Shown: one piece after another, positions 44,225 to 53,205 of the stretch | Position numbering within the stretch: position 1 is the stretch's first letter | Layout: every line of letters begins with the position of its first letter | Assembly: GCF_003207955.1 (NCBI RefSeq) | Contig: NZ_NOXG01000014.1 | Location: forward strand, 1-64,000 | Direction of reading: 5' to 3' | DNA: 64,000 nucleotides | Origin: Novacetimonas pomaceti | Lineage (GTDB): Bacteria > Pseudomonadota > Alphaproteobacteria > Acetobacterales > Acetobacteraceae | The notes under the pieces: model-generated | Databases searched by the model: none | What the model was told of the DNA's origin: nothing | Seen by the model: the letters and a program-made list of their open reading frames with translations, nothing else | Made by a program: the position numbers and the translations under genes

Positions 44225-44704
44225 TCAGCCGCGCCCGCGATATCCGGGAACATCCTGCGCCGGGATCCATGTACCTTCGGGCGGGGTTCCGGTCTGCCAG
44301 AAGACATCGATGGGCATGCCGCCGCGCGGATACCAGTAGGCCCCGATCCGCAACCATACGGGGTCGAGCAGATCGACAAGGGTGGTTGCGATCTGCATGG
44401 AGCATTTTTCGTGAAACGCGCCATGGTTGCGGAAACTGGTCAGGAACAGTTTCAGCGACTTGCTTTCCACGATCCACTTGCCGGGGATGTAGTCGATGAC
44501 GATATGCGCGAAATCCGGCTGTCCCGTGACAGGGCACAGCGAGGTGAATTCCGGCGCGGTAAAGCGCACGACGTAACGTTTGTCCGGGTCCGGCGCGGGC
44601 ACGCGTTCCAGCACGGCTTCCTCCGGGCTGGCGGGCTGGGCCGTGCTGCGTCCCAGCTGCGTCAGGGCCTGGCTGCCGTCATCGGGCGGGGTGGGGGATG
44701 TCAT
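44225..44704 (-). CDS. queF: NADPH-dependent preQ0 reductase QueF
   Basis: Reduces 7-cyano-7-deazaguanine to preQ1 in queuosine biosynthesis. 159 residues, unimodular (type I) length. The active-site Cys is in SLCPVTGQPDFAHI. The substrate-binding VESKSLKLFLTSFRNHGAFHE block is typical. ATG at 44704 with GAAAGACC upstream; a start at 44728 would add eight residues. The C-terminus GYRGRG is short and polar. Confidence 0.95.
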   Translation of the reverse strand: MTSPTPPDDGSQALTQLGRSTAQPASPEEAVLERVPAPDPDKRYVVRFTAPEFTSLCPVTGQPDFAHIVIDYIPGKWIVESKSLKLFLTSFRNHGAFHEKCSMQIATTLVDLLDPVWLRIGAYWYPRGGMPIDVFWQTGTPPEGTWIPAQDVPGYRGRG

Positions 44705-44829
44705 GGGCGTGGTCTTTCCATGGTTCACGTAAAGGCCCGTGATGGCGGACGGGATATGGCGGCGTCAATGGATTGCCATGTCATTTTGCCTGCTGTCGCA
44801 AGCCTGCGGCACGTGATAACACACAAGGC

Positions 44830-46017
44830 ATGGCACCTGCATCCCGAACCGAATTTCCCGATCCGGTCCTTGTGACCTCGACTGCCGACCTGAATGCGGT
44901 GACCGCGCGCCTTCGCCGCGAACCCTTCATCACCATCGACACGGAATTCGTGCGTGAACGCACGTACTGGCCCGAACTGTGCCTGGTGCAGCTGGCGGGT
45001 GCGGACGAAGTGGTGGTGGTCGACGCGCTGGCGCCGGGCATCGACCTGACCTCGCTGGGTGAACTCCTTGCGGATGAGAACGTTATCAAGGTGTTCCATG
45101 CCGCCCGACAGGATCTGGAGATTTTCCTGCACCTGTTCGACCGCCTGCCGCAGCCGCTGTTTGACACGCAGGTCGCGGCGATGGTTGCGGGATACGGGGA
45201 CCAGGTGGGATACGACAACCTCGTCTCCTCCCTTCTGGGCGCGCAGATAGACAAGTCGCACCGCTTTTCCGACTGGGCCGCGCGTCCGCTTTCGCCGGCG
45301 CAGATCAGCTACGCCGCGGCTGACGTCACGTACCTGCGCGATGTCTACCTGCGGCTGGTGGCGCAGCTGGAACGCGAAGGCCGGCAGGACTGGATGACGG
45401 CGGAGATGGATGTCCTCAATTCCCCCGCGACCTTCCGGCCCGACCCCGAGACGTTGTGGGAACGGATGCGTCCGCGCACCAGCAACCGCCGCATGCTGGG
45501 CATGCTGCGGGCCATCGCGGCATGGCGCGAGCGCGAGGCGCAGCGCGTCAACGTCCCGCGCCAGCGCCTGGTCAAGGATGAGAGCCTGATGGAAATCGCG
45601 GCCACCGGCCCCGGCGATGTTGACGGGCTGGCGCGCGTGCGCGGCATTTCGCGCGGCTTTGCCGAGGGACGCAGCGGGCAGGGCCTGCTGGAGGCGATCG
45701 CGGTCGCGCGGCGCGAACCCGACGCCAGCCTGCCGCGCCCGCCAAAGGGACGGGGCAAGGACGCGCCCCGGCCATCGGCGGCGCTGGTGGCGATGCTCAA
45801 GGTATTGCTTGCGGCATGCTGCGAACGGCATCGCGTGGCGCCAAAGCTGGTGGCGTCGGCGGACGATATCGATCGCCTTGCGCTGGAAGACGCGCCGGAA
45901 ATCCCCGCCCTGCAGGGATGGCGGCGCGAGGTTTTCGGGACGCAGGCGCTGGCGCTGAAGGCGGGTGAACTGACATTGGGGGTGGAAAACGGGGCGATAC
46001 GGCTGATACGCGCCTGA
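44830..46017 (+). CDS. rnd: Ribonuclease D
   Basis: 3'-5' exoribonuclease acting in tRNA 3' end maturation. 395 residues. DEDDy motifs: FITIDTEFVRERTYW (Exo I), HAARQDLEIFLHLF (Exo II) and SYAAADVTYLRDVY (Exo III with Tyr). An HRDC domain follows (RTSNRRMLGMLRAIAAWRE, then IPALQGWR at the end). ATG at 44830; an upstream ATG at 44773 is unlikely since homology begins at TSTADLNAV. Confidence 0.93.
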   Translation: MAPASRTEFPDPVLVTSTADLNAVTARLRREPFITIDTEFVRERTYWPELCLVQLAGADEVVVVDALAPGIDLTSLGELLADENVIKVFHAARQDLEIFLHLFDRLPQPLFDTQVAAMVAGYGDQVGYDNLVSSLLGAQIDKSHRFSDWAARPLSPAQISYAAADVTYLRDVYLRLVAQLEREGRQDWMTAEMDVLNSPATFRPDPETLWERMRPRTSNRRMLGMLRAIAAWREREAQRVNVPRQRLVKDESLMEIAATGPGDVDGLARVRGISRGFAEGRSGQGLLEAIAVARREPDASLPRPPKGRGKDAPRPSAALVAMLKVLLAACCERHRVAPKLVASADDIDRLALEDAPEIPALQGWRREVFGTQALALKAGELTLGVENGAIRLIRA

Positions 46018-46028
46018 TCCCCATCGGG

Positions 46029-46131
46029 TTATCCCCCGGGTTTTCCCATGGTTGCGAACAGGTTATGTGCAGTCTTGTCCACAATATTTTGTGTCTGGCC
46101 GGTTGAGTCACCCACAATATAAGCCTATTTT
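46029..46131 (+). promoter_or_regulatory. gcrA control region: DnaA-box-like sites, GANTC, promoter
   Basis: TTATCCCCC (46029-46037, 7/9 to TTATCCACA) and TTGTCCACA (46075-46083, 8/9) resemble DnaA boxes. Candidate promoter TTGAGT (46103-46108), 17-nt spacer, TATTTT (46126-46131). A GANTC site, GAGTC (46105-46109), overlaps the -35. CCACAATAT occurs at 46079 and 46112. Confidence 0.55.
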
Positions 46132-46162
46132 GCCCCCAATTCCGCGTAATGGAGTGTGAGCG

Positions 46163-46903
46163 ATGGCGATGGAATGGACCGAGGAGACGATCGCGCGTCT
46201 TCGCGACCTGTGGCAGCAGGGACTGTCAACGGCGGAAATCGGCCGTCAGTTGGCAGTGACCAAGAACGCGGTCGTGGGAAAGGCGCATCGGCTGGGTCTG
46301 AAGCCACGCCCGTCGCCCATTCGCCGGGGTGGCAAGGCAGCGGAAAAGGCCGCCGCCGCGACGCCAGCCCCCGCGACATCAGCTCCCGCCACGGCCGGGG
46401 CGCCATCGGCCACGCCCGCTGCCCCCGTCGCGCCCGCGCCTGTCGCAACGCCGCGCCCCGCCCATGCGGAGGTCGCCGCCGCGCCTGTGGCAGCGCCCGT
46501 GCCAGCCGAACCCGTTACGCCGCAGCCAGCCGCCAGCACGCCTGTCGCGTCCGCCCCCGTTGACGCCGCCCCGGTCGCTTCCGCGCAGCCCGCGCCTGTA
46601 GCACCCCCGGCCCAGAAAGCCGCAGCCCCCGCGACTCCGCCCGTCGCGCCCAAGGCTGAGGAACCGGCCCCGGCCAAGCCGGCGCGCAGGGCCGCGACCT
46701 CGCGTGCTGAACGCGCCGCCGCGCATGCCCCGGCCCCGCCGCGCCGTCGCAGCAGCCAGTCCTGCTGCTGGCCGCTGGGCGATCCGGGAACGCCGGGCTT
46801 TCATTTCTGTGGCGCGACGCCACTGCCGGGCAAGCCCTATTGCGCCGAGCATGCGCAGCTTGCGTATGTGAAGCTGCGCGACCGTCGCGACAACGTCGCC
46901 TGA
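46163..46903 (+). CDS. gcrA: GcrA cell-cycle regulator
   Basis: 246 residues. GcrA binds sigma-70 RNA polymerase and activates promoters methylated at GANTC by CcrM. N-terminal DNA-binding helices WTEETIARLRDLWQQGLSTA, then KNAVVGKAHRLGL (residues about 5-50). C-terminal sigma-binding Cys/His region SCCWPLGDPGTPGFHFCG, then KPYCAEHAQLAY. Between them lies a linker of about 140 residues made almost only of Ala, Pro, Val and Thr, longer than in Caulobacter GcrA (173 residues total). The start has GGAG upstream. Confidence 0.93.
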   Translation: MAMEWTEETIARLRDLWQQGLSTAEIGRQLAVTKNAVVGKAHRLGLKPRPSPIRRGGKAAEKAAAATPAPATSAPATAGAPSATPAAPVAPAPVATPRPAHAEVAAAPVAAPVPAEPVTPQPAASTPVASAPVDAAPVASAQPAPVAPPAQKAAAPATPPVAPKAEEPAPAKPARRAATSRAERAAAHAPAPPRRRSSQSCCWPLGDPGTPGFHFCGATPLPGKPYCAEHAQLAYVKLRDRRDNVA

Positions 46904-46955
46904 TATCGCCCCGTTAACATGGCCCCATAACATGGCCCCGTGACATGCGGGCATG

Positions 46956-46995
46956 AAAAAGCCGCCGGGAACAGGGCGTTCCGGCGGCTTTTTTT
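46956..46995 (+). terminator. Rho-independent terminator of gcrA
   Basis: AAAAAGCCGCCGG-(12 nt)-CCGGCGGCTTTTTTT, 53 nt after the gcrA stop. A-rich on the other side, so it may serve the convergent bactofilin gene too. Confidence 0.92.
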
Positions 46996-47115
46996 CATGG
47001 TATCCGCTTTTTCACGGATGCCCGGAATGCGTGGCGCCCCGATTGCATGGCGTCGCGCGGGCGGACCGTGATGCCCGCGCGGGACGGGCATCATGGTCAG
47101 GCAGGGCAGCCGGCC

Positions 47116-47703
47116 TCAGGGTGTGGCGGGCTTGGGCTGCGGGGCCGCGGCCGGCGGTTCCGCCGGGGCGGGGGTGCTGATCATTTCCAGCTGGCCGGAA
47201 ACCTGGCCACCGTCCTCGACCTTCAGGCGGCGGCACTTTGCCGTGCCCAGCAGGCGGCCGGTCGAACGGATCGTCAGGCTGCCGCGCACCGTCAGCTTGC
47301 CGTCGATGGTCCCGGCCAGTTCGGCGTCCTCGACCTCGACCTCGCCCTTGAAGATGCCGCCATGGGCGATCTGCAGTTCGGAGGCGTTGATCATCGAGGA
47401 TTCAACCGTTCCCTCCACCACCAGTCGTTCGGCATCCTGGATGGTGCCCTGGACGCTGATGCCACGACCAACGACGAGGGTGCGGCGGTCGTTGTCCTTT
47501 TTCGCGCCGGGGGCCGTGGCGCCGGGGCGCACGCCGCCCGCGGCAGGAGACGTGTTCGGTGTCGGGGGGAATGGGGGACGGGCCATCGGCGCGTTTTCCT
47601 TGTTGGCTGGTGTGGAAGAAGGCGCTGGGCGCGCGGCTTGCGGAGTGGCTGCCTGAGGCTTGACCGGCGGCTTGGTCTCTTCTGGCTTACGACGTCTGAA
47701 CAA
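47116..47703 (-). CDS. Bactofilin
   Basis: 195 residues. Cytoskeletal polymer protein. The central 100 residues form the bactofilin beta-helix: TLVVGRGISVQGTIQDAERL, then VEGTVESS, then KGEVEVEDAELAGTIDGKL, then KLKVEDGGQVSGQLEM-type turns. N- and C-terminal flanks are Pro/Ala-rich tails as usual. Start is TTG at 47703 with GGGG upstream. Bactofilins often shape cell wall growth; no peptidase partner gene is adjacent. Neighbouring GcrA may be coincidental. Confidence 0.92.
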   Translation of the reverse strand: MFRRRKPEETKPPVKPQAATPQAARPAPSSTPANKENAPMARPPFPPTPNTSPAAGGVRPGATAPGAKKDNDRRTLVVGRGISVQGTIQDAERLVVEGTVESSMINASELQIAHGGIFKGEVEVEDAELAGTIDGKLTVRGSLTIRSTGRLLGTAKCRRLKVEDGGQVSGQLEMISTPAPAEPPAAAPQPKPATP

Positions 47704-47990
47704 TATTACCCCGCTTCATCTGGCTGTGTAATCCGGCGCTGGGAATAGTCCGGATCGGTCATCGCTTTCGCACCGGACAGGCATGCCCTACCTTTCTGTT
47801 TTTGTTATACGCGTGCATGTATTCGCGACAAGGGCGTACGTCATGTCGCAGCGGTGAAAAACATGCCGCCATTGCGGTTTCCCTGCCCCGGTGATAGCGA
47901 ATGCGCAACTTAGTTATCCGCAATGTTGGTTATTTCATGGCGATATTGGCGCAATAACGCCGTAAGACGCGGGGGAGAGGGGAGACGAAG

Positions 47991-49013
47991 ATGGAAAAGA
48001 ACACGGAAAATTCTGGCCAGGCCTCCGAATGCAGGTTCGATATCCTGGGGATCGGAAACGCGATCGTCGATATCCTTGCCCCTGTCGAGCCCTCCTTCCT
48101 CAAGGCCAATGACATGGTGCCCGGCGGCATGATGCTGATCGACGCGCCCCGGGCGGAGGAACTGGGCCGTGCCATCCGGCGGGAAAAGGAAATGGGCGGT
48201 GGCTCGGCCGCCAATACCTGCGTCGTGGCGTCGAACATGGGCGCGCGCGTGGCCTATCTGGGCAAGGTCGCGGATGACGCGACGGGCCGGGCCTTTGCCG
48301 CGGACATGCAGGCGGCGGGCGTGTATTTCCCGTCACAGCCGCTCAAGGGCAAGGATGCGGCGCAGCAGCCGACCGCAAGCTGCCTGATCCTTGTCACCCC
48401 GGACGGGCAGCGCACGATGAACACCTATCTCGGGGCATGCGTGGCGTTCGGGCCGGACGACGTGCTGCCCGATGTCGTGACGGCGTCGAAGGTGACCTAT
48501 ATGGAGGGATACCTGTTCGACCGGCCGGAGGCGCAGGCCGCCTTCCGCCGCGCCGCCGAAATCGCGCATTCCGCAGGCCGCCGCGTCGCGCTGTCGCTGT
48601 CGGACGCGTTCTGCGTCGACCGCCACCGCGACGCGTTCCTTGACCTCGTGCGCGGGCATGTCGACATCCTTTTCGCCAATGAAATGGAAATCCTGTCGCT
48701 GTACCAGGCCAGGGAATTCGACGAGGCCCTGCGCCACGTGGCGGCCGATACGCATTTCGCCGTCCTGACCCGCAGTGAAAAGGGCAGCGTGATCGTGCAG
48801 GACCAGCAGCAGATCGCCATCGACAGCGTCCGCACGCAGGTGGTCGACACCACCGGGGCGGGCGACGCCTATGCCGCCGGGTTCCTGGCAGGATGGACGT
48901 CGGGGCGCGAGCTTGCCGAATGCGGCCGCCTGGGCAGCGTCGCCGCGTCCGAAGTGATCTCCCACTATGGCGCGCGGCCGCTGATCAACATGCGCCAGGA
49001 CATGGGGTTCTGA
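47991..49013 (+). CDS. PfkB-family sugar/nucleoside kinase (adenosine kinase-like)
   Basis: 340 residues. GGSAANTCVVASNMGARVAY near residue 65-85 is the PfkB first signature, and VVDTTGAGDAYAAGFLAGW near 280-298 the second, with the catalytic Asp in GAGDA. FDILGIGNAIVDI at the start and MLIDAPRAEEL are typical of alphaproteobacterial adenosine kinases. Phosphorylates adenosine or a related nucleoside. GGGGAGAG precedes the ATG. Divergent from bactofilin. Confidence 0.85.
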   Translation: MEKNTENSGQASECRFDILGIGNAIVDILAPVEPSFLKANDMVPGGMMLIDAPRAEELGRAIRREKEMGGGSAANTCVVASNMGARVAYLGKVADDATGRAFAADMQAAGVYFPSQPLKGKDAAQQPTASCLILVTPDGQRTMNTYLGACVAFGPDDVLPDVVTASKVTYMEGYLFDRPEAQAAFRRAAEIAHSAGRRVALSLSDAFCVDRHRDAFLDLVRGHVDILFANEMEILSLYQAREFDEALRHVAADTHFAVLTRSEKGSVIVQDQQQIAIDSVRTQVVDTTGAGDAYAAGFLAGWTSGRELAECGRLGSVAASEVISHYGARPLINMRQDMGF

Positions 49014-49201
49014 TCGCACGCACGGCAGAATTCATCACCGGCATGCGCGGATGACGTGAAGTTTCGCGTGCAATCCGCGCCAGTCCCCTTTATCTACGCC
49101 TCAGCACCAAACAATGCCGCCATGTCGCTCGGGCCTGAACTGCCCGCACGGGCGGCGCGCCCTTTTGGCGCCCCCGCAAGGAAAGTCAGGTTACAACCGT
49201 T

Positions 49202-51025
49202 ATGGACATCCGTAATATCGCCATCATCGCGCACGTCGATCATGGCAAGACCACGCTGGTTGACCAGCTTCTGAAACAGTCCGGTTCGTTCCGCGAAAAC
49301 CAGCATGTCGCGGAACGCGCGATGGACAGCAATGACCTGGAGCGTGAGCGCGGCATCACCATCCTGGCCAAGTGCACGTCCGTCGTGTGGAAGGACACGC
49401 GCATCAACATCATCGACACCCCGGGCCATGCCGATTTCGGCGGCGAGGTGGAACGTATCCTGAGCATGGTCGATGGCGCGGTCGTGCTGGTCGATTCCGC
49501 CGAAGGCGCGCTGCCGCAGACGAAGTTCGTCGTGGGCAAGGCGCTGGCGCGCGGGCTGAAGCCGATCGTCGTGGTCAACAAGATCGACCGTGGCGACGCC
49601 CGCCCGGACGAGGTGCATAACGAGATTTTCGACCTGTTCGCAGCCCTTGGCGCGAATGACGAGCAGCTTGATTTCCCCATGCTCTACGCCTCCGGCCGTC
49701 AGGGCTGGGCGGATCTGGAAATCGATGGCCCGCGCAAGGACCTCTCCCCGCTGTTCGACCTGATCCTGCGTCATGTCCCGCCGCCGAAGGTCAACAAGGA
49801 CGCGCCGTTCGCGATGGTCGCGACCATCCTTGAAAACGACAACTTCCTTGGCCGCGTGCTGACCGGGCGCGTGGAACAGGGCACGGCAAAGATGAACATG
49901 CCCGTGCATGTGCTGCGTCCCGACGGTTCCGTCGTGGAAACCGGCCGCCTGACCAAGCTGCTGTCGTTCCGCGGGCTGGACCGCGTGCCGGTGGAAGAGG
50001 TCGAGGCCGGCGACATCGTGGCCGTGGCCGGCCTGTCGGAAGCGACGATCCCCGAAACCATCGCGGCCCTCGAGGTGAAGGAGCCGCTGCCCTCCACCCC
50101 CGTCGATCCGCCGACGCTGTCGATGACCTTCCGCCTCAATGACGGCCCGCTGGGCGGTCGCGAGGGCAAGAAGGTCACGTCGCGCCAGATCCGCGACCGC
50201 CTGTTCAAGGAAACCGAGGGCAACATCGCCATCCGCGTCTCCGAAAGCCCCGAAAGCGAGGCGTTCGAGGTCGCGGGCCGTGGCGAACTGCAGCTTGGCG
50301 TCCTGATCGAGCAGATGCGCCGCGAAGGTTTCGAGCTGACGATCGGCCGTCCCCGCGTGCTGTTCCGCACGAACGAGGAAACCGGCGAGCGCGAGGAACC
50401 GTTCGAGGAAGTCCTGATCGACGTGGACGAGCCGTATTCGGGCGTCGTGGTCGAGAAGATGGCGCTGCGCAAGGGCATCATGCAGGACATGCAGCCGTCG
50501 GGCGGTGGCAAGGTGCGCCTGACGTTCCAGATCCCCTCTCGCGGGCTGATCGGCTATCACGGCGAATTCCTGACCGACACGCGCGGTTCGGGCATCATGA
50601 ACCGCCTGTTCTCCGGCTACCAGCCGTATGTCGGGCCGATCGCGGGCCGTCGCAACGGGTCGCTGATTTCGTCCGAAGACGGGGCGACGACGCAGTATTC
50701 GCTGTTCTCGCTGCAGGATCGCGGCACGCTGTTCGTTGACGCGGGCGAAAAGGTCTATGTCGGCATGATCATCGGCGAACATTCGCGTGAAAACGACCTG
50801 GAAGTGAATCCGGTCCGTGAAAAGAAGCTGACCAACATCCGCGCCGCCGGCAAGGACGAGGCCCTGCTGCTGATCCCGCCGCGCAAGATGAACCTGGAAC
50901 AGGCCATCGCGTATATCGAGGATGACGAACTGGTGGAGGTCACGCCGTCGGCCGTGCGCATCCGCAAGCGCTACCTCGACCCGCATGAGCGCAAGAAGCG
51001 CGAGCGTTCGGGCACCGTGGACTGA
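49202..51025 (+). CDS. typA: Translational GTPase TypA/BipA
   Basis: 607 residues. Ribosome-binding GTPase of the EF-G superfamily with roles in stress and low-temperature ribosome assembly. G motifs: AHVDHGKTT (G1), ERGITI (G2), DTPGHADF (G3), NKIDR (G4) and the SGR variant of G5. C-terminal domains V-type and the unique C-terminal domain (LISSEDGATTQYSLFSLQDR) are complete. AAGGAAAG upstream. Confidence 0.97.
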   Translation: MDIRNIAIIAHVDHGKTTLVDQLLKQSGSFRENQHVAERAMDSNDLERERGITILAKCTSVVWKDTRINIIDTPGHADFGGEVERILSMVDGAVVLVDSAEGALPQTKFVVGKALARGLKPIVVVNKIDRGDARPDEVHNEIFDLFAALGANDEQLDFPMLYASGRQGWADLEIDGPRKDLSPLFDLILRHVPPPKVNKDAPFAMVATILENDNFLGRVLTGRVEQGTAKMNMPVHVLRPDGSVVETGRLTKLLSFRGLDRVPVEEVEAGDIVAVAGLSEATIPETIAALEVKEPLPSTPVDPPTLSMTFRLNDGPLGGREGKKVTSRQIRDRLFKETEGNIAIRVSESPESEAFEVAGRGELQLGVLIEQMRREGFELTIGRPRVLFRTNEETGEREEPFEEVLIDVDEPYSGVVVEKMALRKGIMQDMQPSGGGKVRLTFQIPSRGLIGYHGEFLTDTRGSGIMNRLFSGYQPYVGPIAGRRNGSLISSEDGATTQYSLFSLQDRGTLFVDAGEKVYVGMIIGEHSRENDLEVNPVREKKLTNIRAAGKDEALLLIPPRKMNLEQAIAYIEDDELVEVTPSAVRIRKRYLDPHERKKRERSGTVD

Positions 51026-51276
51026 TTTTCACATCGACCCCATGACTGTCCCATGACTGTCGCGCAGCCCTGCAGCAACCATTCGTAATGTTTCGGGGAT
51101 TGTGATTGCGGTGGGAATGCGGCAGTTATGGGGTTCGCTGTAAAAATTTAAATTTTTTAATTCGAGACGGGGCTCCTCTCCGCGTGTTATTCCGCGTGGT
51201 GTCGGATCGGACTGGTATCGTTGCTGGTCCGGCACAGGCATTGGGATATTATCCCGATTGTTGGAGAGAAGAGTTC

Positions 51277-51552
51277 ATGATCGTTTCGACCCGCCGTTTC
51301 CTGGCCGCCCTGTCCGCTGTTGCCGTTATGGGCGTTGCTTCCCCCCTGATGGCGCAGACCACCCCCGCCGAACCGACCGCCCCGGCTGTCTCCGGCCCGG
51401 AACATGCGCCCGAGGCCGGTACGCCTGACGCAGCCGCGGGTGTCGCGGGCCAGGGTGAAAAGAAGATGCACCACGGCAGCCATCATCATGGCGGCAAGCA
51501 TCACGGCAAGAAGAAGGCCGCCGCCGCTGCTGAAGCGCCTGCCGCGCAGTAA
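51277..51552 (+). CDS. Small exported His/Lys-rich protein
   Basis: 91 residues with a signal peptide (MIVSTRRFLAALSAVAVMGV, cleavage near LMA-Q). The mature part ends in a His/Lys cluster (MHHGSHHHGGKHHGKKK) after a Pro/Ala-rich run. Such clusters can bind metal ions such as copper or nickel, or interact with the cell surface; function not established. GGAGAGAAG precedes the ATG. Followed by a strong terminator. Confidence 0.75.
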   Translation: MIVSTRRFLAALSAVAVMGVASPLMAQTTPAEPTAPAVSGPEHAPEAGTPDAAAGVAGQGEKKMHHGSHHHGGKHHGKKKAAAAAEAPAAQ

Positions 51553-51617
51553 TGTCGCCCGGGCATCGCCTGACGGATCCATCCGGACGGCGATGCGCCA
51601 CGGCTGCATGATGCCAG

Positions 51618-51653
51618 AAAAACGGGGCCGGGAATTTTCCGGCCCCGTTTTTT
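51618..51653 (+). terminator. Rho-independent terminator
   Basis: AAAAACGGGGCCGG-(7 nt)-CCGGCCCCGTTTTTT, about 65 nt after the His-rich protein gene. Confidence 0.93.
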
Positions 51654-51681
51654 ATTGTCCGGATTTCGGGCAACCATGCAG

Positions 51682-51761
51682 AGGTTTCTGGTGAGGCTTT
51701 TTTGAAATGCCTTGAAATGACGCCGCCTTTTTGGAAACAGGCGGCGCCCGGAAACTTCTGT
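51682..51761 (+). repeat. Intergenic stem-loop element, copy 12 (diverged)
   Basis: First hairpin decayed (GGTGAGGCTTTTTTGAAATGCC), second intact (CGCCGCCTTTTTGGAAACAGGCGGCG). Between convergent genes, 38 nt from the dadA stop. Confidence 0.75.
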
Positions 51762-51798
51762 TGTCTTGAAGCCGCAGGGTGGTTCCCCCGTGCCCGGC

Positions 51799-53055
51799 TT
51801 ACTGGAAATAACGCTCCAGCGAGAGGTCGAGGCTGGGGATTTCGGTCTGGTGGCCGCTGATCATGTCGGACACCAGCTTTCCCGACCCGCAGGCCATCGT
51901 CCACCCCAGCGTGCCGTGGCCGGTATTGAGCCACAGGTTGCCGAAACGCTTTGAGCCGCCGATGATGGGCGTGCCGTCGGGCGTGCAGGGGCGCAGTCCC
52001 GTCCAGTACACTCCCTGTGACAGGTCGCCCCCGCCGAACAGTTCGGAGAAGGATTCCTCCAGCCCCGCGCGGCGATCGCGGCTCAGCCGCGTGTTGTATC
52101 CCGCCAGTTCCGCCGTCCCACCGATGCGGATGCGATCGCCCAGGCGGGTGATCGCGACCTTGTATGTGTCATCATTGACGGTGGAAACCGGCGCGCGGGA
52201 TTCGTCCGTGACCGGCAGGGTCAGCGAATATCCCTTGACCGGACAGACCGGCAGCCGCAGCCCCAGCGGACGCAGCAGGCGCGGCGCGTAACTGCCGAGG
52301 GCGACGACATACGCATCGCCCGTCATCCGCCCGGCGGAGGTACGCACGCCCAGTATCTCCTCGGCCGAGGCGTCGAGCGCCCTGACCGTGGTTTCATAAT
52401 GGAAGATGACGCCCAGTTCCTCCGCCTTCTGCGCAAGGCGCTGGGTGAACATGTGCGCATCCCCCGATTCGTCGCCCGGCAGCCGCAGCCCCCCGCGCAG
52501 CAGGTGGCGCGAGGCGGCAAGCCCGGGTTCGAACGCCGCGATCTGGTCCGGGTCCAGCAGGTCATGCGCCACGCCATGCTGGCGCAGCACGCGCATGTCG
52601 CGATGCGCCTTCGCCACCTCGCGGTCGGTGCGGAACAGCTGGATCAGCCCGCGCTGGCGGTCGTCATAGGAAATGCCGGTTTCGGCCCGCAGCGCGTCAA
52701 GGCAGTCGCGGCTGTAGGTCGCGACACGCAGCATGCGTGCCTTGTTGATTTCATAGGAACGGGCGTTGCAGTTGCGCAGGACCTGGCGCATCCACGCGAA
52801 CATCGCAAAATCGATGCGCGGGCGGACGATCATGGGGCTGTTGCGGCTGCACATCCATTTCAGGATCTGCAGCGGCAGCCCGGGGCCGGCCCACGGGGCG
52901 GAATAACCCGGCGAAATCTGCCCGGCATTGGCAAAGGACGTTTCCATCGCGGCGGCGGGCTGCCGGTCCACGACCTCCACCTCATGTCCCTGTCTGGCGA
53001 GGTACCATGCCGTCGTCACGCCAATGACGCCCGCGCCGAGAATAATGACCTTCAC
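51799..53055 (-). CDS. dadA: D-amino acid dehydrogenase small subunit
   Basis: 418 residues. FAD flavoprotein that oxidises D-amino acids (mainly D-Ala) to keto acids, feeding electrons to the respiratory chain. KVIILGAGVIGVTTAWYLAR is the FAD site, and the family-specific MCSRNSPMIVRPRID and WTGLRPCTPDGTPIIGGSKR blocks are present. The C-terminus NTGHGTLGWTMACGSG is characteristic. ATG at 53055 with AAGGGGCAG upstream. AT-rich TTATAACATTATATG lies about 100 nt upstream, a probable promoter. No alanine racemase (dadX) is adjacent. Confidence 0.93.
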   Translation of the reverse strand: MKVIILGAGVIGVTTAWYLARQGHEVEVVDRQPAAAMETSFANAGQISPGYSAPWAGPGLPLQILKWMCSRNSPMIVRPRIDFAMFAWMRQVLRNCNARSYEINKARMLRVATYSRDCLDALRAETGISYDDRQRGLIQLFRTDREVAKAHRDMRVLRQHGVAHDLLDPDQIAAFEPGLAASRHLLRGGLRLPGDESGDAHMFTQRLAQKAEELGVIFHYETTVRALDASAEEILGVRTSAGRMTGDAYVVALGSYAPRLLRPLGLRLPVCPVKGYSLTLPVTDESRAPVSTVNDDTYKVAITRLGDRIRIGGTAELAGYNTRLSRDRRAGLEESFSELFGGGDLSQGVYWTGLRPCTPDGTPIIGGSKRFGNLWLNTGHGTLGWTMACGSGKLVSDMISGHQTEIPSLDLSLERYFQ

Positions 53056-53205
53056 CCGCTGCCCCTTTTGTCATGTCATGGAGTTCGGGCGCGATGCTAT
53101 CGCCCGTCCCGATGGGGTCAAGCATCACGGCGCCGATCTCGACGCGGCGATTATAACATTATATGTCGGATTATGTGGCCCGGCACGGTGGCAGCCGCCA
53201 TGCGT

